Positions 55,101-60,900 of a DNA stretch of 64,000 nt are shown piece by piece. A program made the position numbers and the translations under genes. Below the pieces are notes generated by a model, which saw only the letters and a program-made list of their open reading frames with translations, ran no database searches and was not told where the DNA came from. How positions within the stretch are numbered: position 1 is the stretch's first letter; each line of letters opens with the position of its first letter. The stretch is from Edolisoma coerulescens (taxonomy: Eukaryota > Chordata > Aves > Passeriformes > Campephagidae): contig VWZW01007169.1 in the NCBI GenBank assembly GCA_013397115.1, positions 583,271 through 647,270 on the forward strand, given 5' to 3'.

Positions 55101-55107
55101 ACAGGAC
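990..55107 (-). CDS. TGFBR3: TGFBR3 (betaglycan, TGF-beta receptor type III), partial, 12 exons
   Basis: Betaglycan is a single-pass membrane proteoglycan that binds TGF-beta and inhibins and presents ligand to the signalling receptors. Twelve minus-strand exons join in phase to 2202 nt (734 codons): 55107-54923, 35366-35229, 22135-21952, 16559-16391, 14095-13948, 9367-9178, 7991-7675, 6998-6849, 5073-4942, 4696-4529, 1895-1596, 1110-990. Every junction has GT-AG ends and compatible phase, and the product can be followed along human TGFBR3 as I remember it without a break. Domain order is orphan domain, linker, ZP-N, glycosaminoglycan linker, ZP-C, juxtamembrane segment. The family protein is about 850 residues, so the signal peptide and the transmembrane plus cytoplasmic parts are missing here. 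No frameshift or internal stop was seen. The paralogue endoglin is excluded by the two Ser-Gly sites and the closeness of the match. Promoter and 3'UTR lie outside the window. Confidence 0.97.
1111..1595 (-). other. TGFBR3 intron, 485 bp
   Basis: Short intron between the two ZP-C-end exons. No features were seen beyond the splice sites. Confidence 0.9.
1596..1895 (-). CDS. TGFBR3: TGFBR3 window exon 11: ZP-C core
   Basis: 300 nt, exactly 100 codons, phase 0 at both ends. The acceptor lies after a CT-rich tract (CTCTCTTTAATGCAG) and the donor is AAG|GTCAGT. Segments LGFAIQTCFVSPFSNPDRMS, DYTIIENICPKDESVKFYS, KRFSFVFKPMFNISLLFLHC and ELTLCTNKDK are highly conserved betaglycan ZP-C sequence. 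Four cysteines and one sequon (NIS) are present. The basic run KDRKR is slightly richer than I recall in mammals but lacks the P4 arginine of a furin site. Confidence 0.98.
1896..4528 (-). other. TGFBR3 intron, 2.6 kb, with purine-rich stretch
   Basis: It contains an A run at about 2298-2319 and a long A/G-rich stretch on the plus strand from about 2810 to 3430, so the transcript here is pyrimidine-rich. That composition explains the open frame at 3234-2797 minus. No gene or named repeat was recognised. Confidence 0.85.
4529..4696 (-). CDS. TGFBR3: TGFBR3 window exon 10: start of ZP-C
   Basis: 168 nt, 56 codons, phase 0 at both ends. The acceptor is TCTCATTTCAG; the donor GAG|GTAACA is weak at +4 to +6. 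Segments FNCTLHQPEDD, ANVTFNMELYKTDLFLAPSQ and FSVAENGPVYVE match betaglycan. One cysteine and two sequons (NCT and NVT) are visible. This is the first part of the ZP-C domain, which binds inhibin and TGF-beta in the mammalian protein. Confidence 0.96.
4697..4941 (-). other. TGFBR3 intron, 245 bp
   Basis: The shortest intron in the window, between the glycosaminoglycan-linker exon and the first ZP-C exon. Nothing else was seen in it. Confidence 0.9.
4942..5073 (-). CDS. TGFBR3: TGFBR3 window exon 9: acidic linker with glycosaminoglycan attachment sites
   Basis: 132 nt, 44 codons, phase 0 at both ends. The acceptor is CTCTTGTGCAG and the donor GCG|GTATGT. The product is a cysteine-free acidic linker between ZP-N and ZP-C. 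It contains two Ser-Gly dipeptides in acidic context, EGSGFEDDD and MESGDNGFPGDADEGE. The second is almost identical to the mammalian chain-attachment site. By family knowledge these serines carry heparan and chondroitin sulfate chains, which make betaglycan a part-time proteoglycan. Compared with the human sequence as I recall it, the gap between the two serines is two residues shorter. Confidence 0.95.
5074..6848 (-). other. TGFBR3 intron, 1.8 kb
   Basis: It contains a T/C-rich stretch at about 5535-5640. Short open frames on both strands have no recognisable domain. No repeat family was identified. Confidence 0.85.
6849..6998 (-). CDS. TGFBR3: TGFBR3 window exon 8: ZP-N core
   Basis: 150 nt, 50 codons, phase 0 at both ends. 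The acceptor is TTTGTTCCAG and the donor TCT|GTGAGT. Segments AGGYTRTELSLLDHSCKA, MNGTHFILESSLNKCGTR and ILNKIVYFNS match the betaglycan ZP-N domain. The exon supplies two cysteines and the conserved sequon NGT. The zona pellucida module is a paired immunoglobulin-like fold; in betaglycan it carries the membrane-proximal ligand-binding region. Confidence 0.97.
6999..7674 (-). other. TGFBR3 intron, 676 bp, holding a perfect inverted repeat
   Basis: Apart from the 11-bp-arm inverted repeat at 7203-7228, nothing is recognisable. Confidence 0.85.
7203..7228. repeat. Perfect inverted repeat, 11-bp arms, 4-nt loop
   Basis: The arms CATTATTAATC (7203-7213) and GATTAATAATG (7218-7228) are exact reverse complements around TGCT. 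Each arm holds TAAT cores of the kind homeodomain proteins bind. It could also fold as a hairpin in the intron RNA. The function is unknown. Confidence 0.85.
7675..7991 (-). CDS. TGFBR3: TGFBR3 window exon 7: interdomain linker and start of ZP-N
   Basis: 317 nt: two bases completing Glu, then 105 codons ending in phase 0. The acceptor is strong (TTTTTTCTTTTTCAG), but the donor CAG|GTTGGT is weak at +3 to +5. The first part (MNDEEDHSLPPELTELL, then about 60 residues) is a variable, Pro- and charge-rich linker between the orphan and ZP regions. The last 30 or so residues (EPEEVQGSADMALSIKCDD and MTVAVEKDSLQ) are the beginning of the ZP-N domain, with its first cysteine. This is the least conserved of the twelve exons against the mammalian protein. 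Confidence 0.95.
7992..9177 (-). other. TGFBR3 intron, 1.2 kb
   Basis: AT-rich intron. No gene, repeat family or structured element was recognised. Confidence 0.85.
9178..9367 (-). CDS. TGFBR3: TGFBR3 window exon 6: end of orphan domain
   Basis: 190 nt: 63 codons from phase 0 plus one base (G) shared with the next exon as Glu. The acceptor is TATTTGCAG and the donor ACAG|GTAAGT. Segments NSIGFGKETERSMTMSKS, SLIKWAYEHNYSPVISYT and APVANRFHLQLEDT match betaglycan. No cysteines are present. This is the last orphan-domain exon before the poorly conserved linker. Confidence 0.97.
10114..10155. repeat. 21-bp tandem duplication
   Basis: Two copies begin AATGCACATGCTGA at 10114 and 10135, a 21-base period. 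The copies are identical for their first 14 bases and then diverge. It is probably a small replication-slippage duplication. Confidence 0.75.
11148..11753 (+). other. Long open frame (201 codons), coding status unproven
   Basis: An ATG-to-stop frame antisense to TGFBR3, inside the intron between window exons 5 and 6. The predicted product is rich in Ser, Cys, Pro and Thr, with no domain, signal peptide or membrane segment that I recognise. The complementary strand also has extended open frames across the same interval. That suggests local composition with few stop triplets rather than a gene. One frame this long in 64 kb is not far from chance expectation. I do not call it a gene. Confidence 0.15.
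13948..14095 (-). CDS. TGFBR3: TGFBR3 window exon 5: orphan domain
   Basis: 148 nt: one base completing Ser, then 49 codons ending in phase 0. The acceptor was set at CATACAG|TGCTCTCCAG rather than at the CAG ten bases further in. Only the first choice keeps frame with the upstream AG and gives the expected S-A-L-Q-V-D junction. The donor ATT|GTAAGT is strong. Segments VDIIVDIKPSQ, VVLILKCRKSVNWVIKS and GKLEVI match the family. One cysteine is present. Confidence 0.96.
14096..16390 (-). other. TGFBR3 intron, 2.3 kb, with inverted repeat
   Basis: It contains a T run near 15078-15093 and the 12-bp-arm inverted repeat at 15584-15621. No gene or named repeat was recognised. Confidence 0.85.
15584..15621. 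repeat. Perfect inverted repeat, 12-bp arms, with NF1-like half-sites
   Basis: The arms TCATACTTGGCA (15584-15595) and TGCCAAGTATGA (15610-15621) are exact reverse complements around 14 bases. The inner ends, TTGGCA and TGCCAA, are nuclear factor I half-sites, but they lie 14 bases apart rather than the usual 3 or so. It could be a hairpin, a terminal repeat of a tiny element, or chance. Confidence 0.8.
16391..16559 (-). CDS. TGFBR3: TGFBR3 window exon 4: orphan domain
   Basis: 169 nt: two bases completing Asp, 55 codons, then two bases (AG) of a Ser codon finished by the next exon. The acceptor follows a long pyrimidine run (CCCCCCCTCCAG) and the donor is ACAG|GTAAAG. Segments QVFPPSCNIKKNFLSLNYLA, YLQPKPAEGCLMS and EVHIIELSTPNSNPN match betaglycan. 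Two cysteines (SCN and GCL) are present and probably pair within the orphan domain. Confidence 0.97.
17203..17226. repeat. 12-bp tandem duplication
   Basis: Two adjacent exact copies of AAATTCTAGCAT. It lies about 50 bp from the CR1 fragment, with no evident relation to it. Confidence 0.8.
17279..17485 (-). mobile_element. CR1 LINE 3' end, 5'-truncated
   Basis: Read on the minus strand this ends in the typical CR1 tail (GGGTCCCTTCCAACTCAGCG then TTCTGTGATTCTGT). Upstream of the tail are the characteristic CCAGGAGCTGGATTCGATGA and CTCCCCAGGGAATTG blocks. About 205 bp remain, only the extreme 3' part, which is the usual result of incomplete target-primed insertion. CR1 is the dominant retrotransposon of birds and other sauropsids. 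It has the same orientation as TGFBR3, and the remnant has no coding capacity. Confidence 0.92.
17757..17825. repeat. A/C-rich low-complexity tract
   Basis: AAAC and AAACCC-type units including four tandem CAAA steps. The TGFBR3 transcript is G/U-rich here. Confidence 0.8.
18247..18277. repeat. AT/AC simple repeat
   Basis: Alternating TATA/AATATA steps followed by a short ACACACAC run. Confidence 0.7.
18851..18893. repeat. GC-rich inverted repeat (possible hairpin)
   Basis: The arms TCTGGCCAGC (18851-18860) and GCTGGCCAGA (18884-18893) are exact reverse complements. Inside them GGGG (18866-18869) can pair with CCCC (18880-18883), leaving a five-base bulge. It sits in a GC-rich island of about 200 bp within AT-rich intron. 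Confidence 0.75.
21952..22135 (-). CDS. TGFBR3: TGFBR3 window exon 3: orphan domain
   Basis: 184 nt: 61 codons in phase 0 plus one base (G) that completes an Asp codon with the next exon. The acceptor is CCCATCAG and the donor GAAG|GTAAAC. Diagnostic segments are GSVVQFEKGNFSLSAETEE, NEHLLQWAQKEYGAVTSFTE and ISRNIYIKVGE, all near-identical to mammalian betaglycan. One N-glycosylation sequon (NFS) is present and there are no cysteines. The segment lies in the middle of the membrane-distal orphan domain. Confidence 0.97.
22427..22444. repeat. Near-palindrome CACTGTGG-AA-CCACAGTG
   Basis: Exact 8-bp arms around AA. Each half contains TGTGG/CCACA, the core of a RUNX-type site, so this could be a paired binding site. 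No further evidence supports that. Confidence 0.6.
24346..24366. repeat. Short hairpin, 8-bp arms
   Basis: GGAGCATC and GATGCTCC are exact reverse complements around a five-base loop. It may be chance. Confidence 0.6.
24702..24729. repeat. Short direct repeat, 16-bp period
   Basis: CAGCATCAGTGT occurs at 24702 and again at 24718. A small slippage duplication. Confidence 0.7.
31545..31645 (+). mobile_element. MIR/CORE-SINE-like remnant
   Basis: The block CAGTGCGCCTTGGTTTCTCC followed by ACCTGTACAAGGCT resembles the MIR segment that ends in CTCAGTTTCCTCATCTGTAA. Old MIR-type SINEs survive as scattered degraded copies in amniotes. The boundaries are approximate and the call rests on one conserved block. 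Confidence 0.4.
35229..35366 (-). CDS. TGFBR3: TGFBR3 window exon 2: orphan domain
   Basis: 138 nt, 46 codons, phase 0 at both ends. The acceptor is TTTTTCTGTAG and the donor TTT|GTAAGT, a strong site. The product runs VTLHLNPISSVHIHQKPLVF to LKTERLAPGIRRVFF and matches human betaglycan exon for exon. It joins directly to the REV|TLHLNP context of the preceding exon. It has no cysteines, and the NPI triplet is not a usable sequon because of the proline. The exon is flanked by the two largest complete introns in the window (19.6 kb and 13.1 kb). A longer open frame overlaps on the same strand but is out of phase and is not the coding frame. Confidence 0.95.
36661..36771. repeat. T/G-rich low-complexity tract
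   Basis: GTTT, GGTTT and GTT units with runs of up to five G, ending in four TTTTA steps. On the TGFBR3 transcript this is A/C-rich. Confidence 0.8.
43339..43742 (-). mobile_element. CR1 LINE 3' end with reverse-transcriptase ORF C-terminus
   Basis: Read on the minus strand, the element covers the end of ORF2 and the short 3'UTR, finishing in the CTCTTCCAACTCAGCTTG and TTCTGTGATTCTCTGATT tail. The 3' blocks for CR1 (GGCTGAGG-like, CCCCTGGAACAGGCTCCC-like) are all present. It is about 400 bp, 5'-truncated and in the same orientation as TGFBR3. It is longer than the fragment at 17279 and confirms the sauropsid, most likely avian, origin of the window. Confidence 0.93.
43431..43625 (-). pseudogene. 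CR1 ORF2 C-terminal fragment
   Basis: The open fragment contains RFSLVIRKRFFIQRVVGPWN, then NRLPREVVTALSMTEVKKHL and DNTLRHVV before a stop. This is the conserved C-terminal tail that follows the reverse-transcriptase domain in CR1 LINEs. The endonuclease and catalytic reverse-transcriptase regions are absent, so the copy is dead. Confidence 0.9.
46091..46129. repeat. Imperfect hairpin with 6-nt bulge
   Basis: CTAATACTGAATAC (46091-46104) pairs with GTATTC (46110-46115) and AGTATTAG (46122-46129), skipping six bases. The loop is TATGT. Its significance is unknown. Confidence 0.6.
46220..46312 (-). mobile_element. MIR/CORE-SINE-like remnant
   Basis: AAAACTGGAATCTGAACACA followed by GAATTTCC and CCTTAATGGTTTAAC resembles the reverse-orientation MIR core (GGGATTCGAACCCAGG, then CCTTAACCACT). 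The copy is degraded and its boundaries are approximate. Confidence 0.4.
48300..48312. repeat. Short CA microsatellite
   Basis: A run of about six CA dinucleotides. Confidence 0.75.
51405..51500 (-). mobile_element. MIR-like remnant
   Basis: CTAAGAAACTGAAGCAGTGA then GATACCCAAAGCCAGAGAG resembles reverse-orientation MIR (GAGGAAACTGAGGCACAGAG, then CTTGCCCAAGGTCACAC). The copy is degraded and its boundaries are approximate. Confidence 0.35.
53090..53215. promoter_or_regulatory. CpG-dense cluster with E-box and octamer (candidate cis-regulatory element)
   Basis: Eleven CpG dinucleotides fall within about 90 bases (53091-53180), far denser than the surrounding AT-rich intron. CACGTG, a palindromic E-box, is at 53100-53105, and the perfect octamer ATGCAAAT (POU-factor site) is at 53204-53211. 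The element lies about 1.7 kb downstream of window exon 1, in the first large intron seen here. Enhancer or alternative-promoter activity is inference; a CpG-rich decayed repeat is another possibility. Confidence 0.35.
53521..53740. repeat. A/C-rich low-complexity tracts with one unresolved base
   Basis: CAAA, CCAA and AAAACAAAATCCC-type runs at 53521-53575 and 53690-53740. Position 53548 is N, a single ambiguous base in the assembly inside the low-complexity run. Confidence 0.8.
54923..55107 (-). CDS. TGFBR3: TGFBR3 window exon 1: start of mature ectodomain (orphan domain)
   Basis: 185 nt: two bases completing a split codon (probably Gly), then 61 codons ending in phase 0. The acceptor reads TCTCTGCAG and the donor GAG|GTAAAG. 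The product carries CVLSPVNNSHPVHALLES, SGCASRGTT and LPQEVHVLNLR, which match the first stretch of mature betaglycan just after the signal peptide. It has two cysteines and one N-glycosylation sequon (NNS). This part of the orphan domain contributes to TGF-beta binding. The reading frame stays open upstream of the acceptor, but that sequence is not signal-peptide-like and the split codon needs an upstream exon. Confidence 0.96.
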
Positions 55108-55379
55108 CTGCAGAGAAAGACACAGACACACATCATCTGGAGAAAAAAAAGCAATACGTCATTTATATCTGTCAAATAATGATCATCCTTTTGTTCAGAA
55201 AATCCATGGGAACACAAGCAGAAGCTTTGTGTTCATTCTCCACAAAATTAAGACATTTATTCCCATTGCCCTTCTAAGTTCTCCTGAATATGCTAACTCT
55301 TTGGTTTGTTTCTCTCTGAAAGTCTAACTTTTCAAGTATGAATTCCAAAATTGAAGGTAGTCTTTTCTTTACCAGGGAG

Positions 55380-55515
55380 GAAAACAAAGAGGAAAAAAAA
55401 AGAAAAAAAAAACCCCAACGTTAAAACAACAACACAAAAGGAAAAAAACCCCAACCAAACAAAAACACCCCAAAAAACTCCCCAAAAAACCAACCAACCA
55501 AAAAACCCACCACCA
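55380..55515. repeat. A/C-rich low-complexity tract, about 0.3 kb from a splice acceptor
   Basis: Runs of AAAAAACCCC, CCAACC and CACCACCACC. On the transcribed strand it is G/U-rich with several GGGG and GG runs, 273 to 408 bases upstream of the acceptor of window exon 1. Confidence 0.8.
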
Positions 55516-57419
55516 CCAGTGATAGCAGGGGCATTGGTTCATCTAAGATGTGAATTATTTGTTTACGTCAGACACTGTTATCTGCAAACACTGAAAATGC
55601 AATCATGTATAAATAACAATGAAAGTTTCTATCTACTATAAAGGTAACTACATCAGGAAGGATTTGGGCGAGTTGGATTTGTTGCCTTTGAAGTAGGGCT
55701 GATTTATAGTGAACATCATTCACATACATTGTACAAAGCAGCAGGCATCTGTCACATGATAAAATGAAATGTTTGTTTACTGAGTCTATTTTGTGTCTGA
55801 CAGCAATTATCTACACTGATAACAGTTATCTAGTCCAAAACAGAGTGTACGCCCTTTCAAATAATCACCACAGCATGATGTAGTGCCATACTCTTATAGA
55901 GTACGTGAGACTGTGTGATGTGATAGAGCAAGATAGCACAAAAGCTGAAGCATACAGAGCAGTTTACATTTAAACTATATCTCAGGAAACTAAATTAAGA
56001 CAAATATTTATGAAAAAGCAGCCCTGCTTTTCCAAAACAGCTCAAGCCCACCCCTGACAGTAACAGATACAAGTATGGTTTTGATTCAGAAGGTCACAGG
56101 AGAACATAATTGATTTAACCCCTAATTTGCACCAAAGTCACTCAGGTAAGAATTAGATTCACATGAACCAGTCAGTTCAGAGGCTGCCAGGCATAAAAGA
56201 GAAATACAAGCTAGAAGCATAGCTTTTTTCTAGATTGTGCACATCGACAATTGAAGTAAAATGCTTCCTTTGAAAGAAGTTCAAAATAAAGAAAATCTTC
56301 AACTGATTAAATGGCAGAGCTCTATCTGGTTTTGTCAAGTCTAAAGCCAGCTATTGTAGCACTAGAGATCATTTGATGCTGGTGTACAAGTATGTTTAAT
56401 TATATTAGCACTGACCTACACTTTGCTGGTTGAAACCACACTTCTTTCAAAATACAGTTTGCAGTTGGCCGTTTATTTACAAGTCCGAGTCTGTCTTAAA
56501 TCAGACTATCTGGAAAAAGCAAAGCCCTTGAGCACAGGGAGATTTCTGCAGTGCCTTGGGCCACAAAGGGGCCGTTCCTGAAACCCACCAGTGCATAGTG
56601 CATATCCTATGAGCTCCCACAGAGCAGGAATATTTGTAAAGGCAATGCTCAAGGCTTAAATTACGCATGCCTGTGCTTGGGGTACAGAGGATAAACAAAC
56701 TTTCTTCTCTCTAAACGAGGAGCTTGGCAGTAGCACTGACCACCAGCTTGGAGGACTTGAGGTTTTCTGGTTTTTATTTAACTCCTTTTAAAGAATACAC
56801 ATACAAAATGGGACCAGTCCAAGCAATGATACTCAGTTTAAGAAAAAAAAAATCCATTAAAAAGCTGCCCCTTGTAATGGTTGAAGAAATATTTAGAATT
56901 TGTAACAATAACACAATCAGTAGGGAGACTGCACTTTTGTGATGTACAAGAGCAGATCAGAGAACCTACTAATCAATTAGCCCAGCCACTGATGTGTAAG
57001 TCCTACAGCACACAGTTATACAACCTGCCCCAAAAACTTTTCTAAACTCCACAAGCATTTCTCGGACTAGGAAGGAAAGGAGCACTTGTTCTTTGAATCA
57101 TTTCTTGTAGGCCAGAATGGAGTTGATAGTTAAGATGTTTCAATTATAACACACACTCACCCACAAAGAACAACGTGCGAGACTCTGAACAAAACCAGAA
57201 ATGGAGTTGCTGACAAAAACGTGCACTTTACTTAGCAAAGGTCTGGGAGAAAGAGCTAATACCTCCCTCGTGATTTCCTTGTGAACACCTATTCCCATGC
57301 AGTACATCTACCAATTCTCCCCTCCAGCCTCCATCTGGTATTTACTCTGAACAAATTTACCACATTAGAGTAGAAGACATCTGGATTTTCCCCTCACATC
57401 CTACAAGGGGAAGATGATT

Positions 57420-57980
57420 GCGACCGTTTCGTTCAGGCTGTAACTGCCTCCTTTGCTAGCACCTCAAATGCGCGTTAACAAATCCCTCTGTTCTGCTCAA
57501 CGTGCAAGATGGAAACAGTCCCAGAGGGAGCAGAAGTTCACATCCTGGATAACTGTGCACAGCTGAGCTTATCTGAACAGGGACAGGCAGAACGAGGCAT
57601 GCCTGCTCTGCCTGCACTCCACCCTGGCTGGACAGGGGCCAGATCTCCGGCAGAAATCCTGTCACCCTGCTGGCAGCGAGCCCACGTGCAGTGGCAGTCC
57701 TGAGCACGGCTCACTGGTGTAGACCCACTCTTCCAGCAGTGCAGCTGCACAGCGTCAGCCCGCACGCCCCGCCAGCCTGGGGCACGCTCCTCTGTCAGCT
57801 CTGTTTGGAAGGAAGGGGTGCACAGAGCTGCTCTAAGCCACTCAAGTCTAAGAAACCAGTGTTTTGGGGGAACTACTGCATTTGATAGAACTGCTTTCAG
57901 ACCAGCCTTGTAAGAGAAAGGGGGACAGCCTCGGAAATCCGAACTGACGACCAGAGTATCGGGAGGATGCTCCACTGCAA
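57420..57980. other. GC-rich, CpG-elevated island with long minus-strand open frame
   Basis: A GC-rich block in otherwise AT-rich intron, with about 20 CpG sites. A 191-codon frame is open on the minus strand (58113-57538) and shorter ones on the plus strand. The predicted product is Ala/Cys/Pro-rich with no recognised domain, and GC-rich sequence has few stops, so I do not call it a gene. It could be an intronic regulatory island or an alternative 5' exon region. Confidence 0.25.
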
Positions 57981-60900
57981 TGAGACCACAAGTGCTGTGA
58001 GACTGCCCATGTACAAGGCATGCTGGGGGGGTAAATAACTGAGAGGTTACCCCAGCTGTTGCATTTTTGCCAAGTTTCACATAGGTGCCCATGTAGCTAT
58101 GTCCTGGGCCCATACTGCCCTTCCCAGCAACTCAAGACTCTCATGATCATCGTTTCTCTTATACATGCTGGCAATACCAAACCGCAGTCCTCGTGCGCTG
58201 ACATTGGCTTATCTGCCCAACCACTAATCTGGGTGTAGTGCCATGCCCAGCATACACTGGCATGCCTGGAGGTAGCGCCAAGCGAAAGGAAAACTTATTT
58301 CTAGGTCACAAAGTCCGCTGAATGCTCAGCCTGTACATGGCACACAGCAGCTCCTTCTGCCACCTTCTCTGCATTTATGCTGCACTTTAGCCTATTCTTA
58401 CACTGCGTGCACTGCAGCAATGCTGGAGTTATTTGCTCAACATTCATTAAACGCATTTCTTTCCAGCCCTTCCTGCTGCACCTGCACATCTGTCCCAGTC
58501 AAAGAAATGTGGATGCTGCTACAAGGCATTGTCACTCCAGTGGGAGCTGCAAGAGCTCCTCTCTAGCAGGTTTTGGCTCCTTCACAGATCCTTTTTCTTC
58601 ATCTTCCTTCCTTCCTGCCACTTTTCTCTGACTAGAAAGCCAGCTACTTCCTCTACGTAGTTTAAATCCTACTAAATGCATATTTACCACTCTGAAAAAA
58701 ACCAAACATGAAGTCCTCCCTAGGACACTACTAATCTAATTGTTAATCACCTCCACACCATCTACTTAAATTTGAAAGCCAACATGATACCACAGCCTCA
58801 TCCTACCTGGGCTTAAAAGTCGTGTTGCTCTGCCCTCCACAAACCCCAGAACCAGGCTTTGCTAGTTTCCCACTCCAGCCTCACACCCCATTCCTGCCAA
58901 CCTCACCTGCATCAGCAACAACATCCTGCCAAAAATTTATTATTATCAATGTCTAATTAACACATCAAGATTGCCTTATCAGCTCTAAACATGCACAGAT
59001 ATTCTCCTGCGTCTCCATCCCCATCAAACTGGTACTTAAAGGGTCAAAGATATCTTCCAGTTTATCCATCCTAGTGTGGTCACAAGCCTTTAGTGCCTTC
59101 TCTGCTGAGAATGCCGGTACGCACACACAGCCATCCTTGGGCTTTTGTTTAACTTTGGCGCATGTAACCACTTAATCTTGTTAGAAAATCCTGGCTCAGA
59201 CCACAATCAGATTTTAGTTGCTTAATGCCTTTAGAGGATGGAAAGCAGGTTAGGCAGTTTTATAAGAACCAATTAATAGGTACGTATTTTACAATGGCAA
59301 GTGTTTAGTGAATTCAGAATTCTAGGGTATTATTGAGTATTGAATTAATTTTCACTTCCAATTAATATTTTAAAGGAAATCAGTGCAGACCCAACCTTGT
59401 TTGATACTGTGGAGCTGTGTCCATCTGGAACATATTCAATACAACTTCAACATTCTTGTTTCCCATATCATCCATGCTACTAATGAGTAACATGTGTTCT
59501 GCTGTAAGAAGGTAGCAGAAAGGGGAGTAAGATACTAAGGCGGATAACATAACAACCCAAGACCAACTCATACCTATGATTGATTTTATTCAAATAGTAA
59601 AGGGTAATGTACTTTCTGTTGTATTTCCATGGTGATTTCTGCAGTGTTGTCAGCTGAAAAGCGCGAGTGGCTCCCGTGAATTGCGTGAATCTGTGCTGGG
59701 GGTTCCACAGCACATTAGCATGGTTCCCATATGCCATAGCAGAGGGTACAAGCCACACCAATAGGATTGAACACTCCTCAGAAGAAGGACAGATTTATTC
59801 TAATTGATTTTTGAATGAGGGAATGTCACTAATCTAGTCATTATATATAAAACAAAAAAAACCAGAATCCAGACTTGAGGAACACAAGGGATCTCTATGC
59901 TGCTGTCAGGTGCAAAGTAATATAAATTACTGCAGATCCTCCTAGAATTCATCATTTTGTGTTGAAAGGCACATTAAGATGTGGAGGAGGCTAACTAAAG
60001 CAGAGATTTCATTATGCCCAAATGACAGACTTTCACAAAAGTTCTTTTAGAGAACGTTAATTTAAGGGCATTCTGTTATACCTCTTAGTGACAATGATGG
60101 CTGAAACAAACATTCTCTTGCGTGACAATAGGGAGGGGAAGCCATTTTCTCTCAAACTAAAAAGCTTCACAGAGCACTTGAGCAAGACTCAGCAATAGCT
60201 TCTTCCCATGACCCTCACCACTCATTTCTAAAGATACAAGCGCATGGGCGAAGGGCCACTGTTCTACGTGGAGCAATTGTTACCACCTACACAAACTTCT
60301 TCTCATAAAGGGTTTCTCACTGAGGGAAGCATTTTTACCAAAAAATATACTCAACAGTTGAGGCAAATAAGAATTTACAGAGAGAAGGGATACCTATCAC
60401 TCCCAGAGAAAATGTAAAGTCAGTACTACTTAGTATGGGTGGCTCTCTAACAGTAAATACTAAATTTCTTCCTGCACACCCCTTCACAAAAGACCACCTG
60501 GAAAACCAAATTCCTAGTAATTTGAATGTAGAGAATAATGGAAAACCTCCATTATTAATATGAAGAGCAGCTTTTAGTACAGATGACCATGAAAAAAACA
60601 GCTTCACACTCCTAAGCAAGCACTTGAGCAAGACATCTCTGCTCCGGACCAGTTAATTCTGGCAAGCAGCCTTGAGAGATGAAAAAGACAGGATCAGATG
60701 GTAGGAAATATTACACGGCTTTGTGTCGAGAGGCAGCGGCATAGGGGAAACCACAGTGTTTCTGCTCATGAAAAGGAGAAGCACTTCTATGATGATCAGC
60801 AACCACAAGTGGCTGGGCTGTCCAAGACTACTCCTGGATTACACGATATTCCTGAGTAAGTGTGACCGCCATAAGAAAGATGCAGGGTAGAGAATATCAG

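Noticed and set aside
59380..59571. Minus-strand open frame starting with a hydrophobic stretch (MSWSWVVMLSALVSY), as a candidate TGFBR3 signal-peptide exon
   Set aside because: The only phase-compatible GT (after ...LLI) is a weak donor, and the peptide does not resemble the betaglycan signal sequence.
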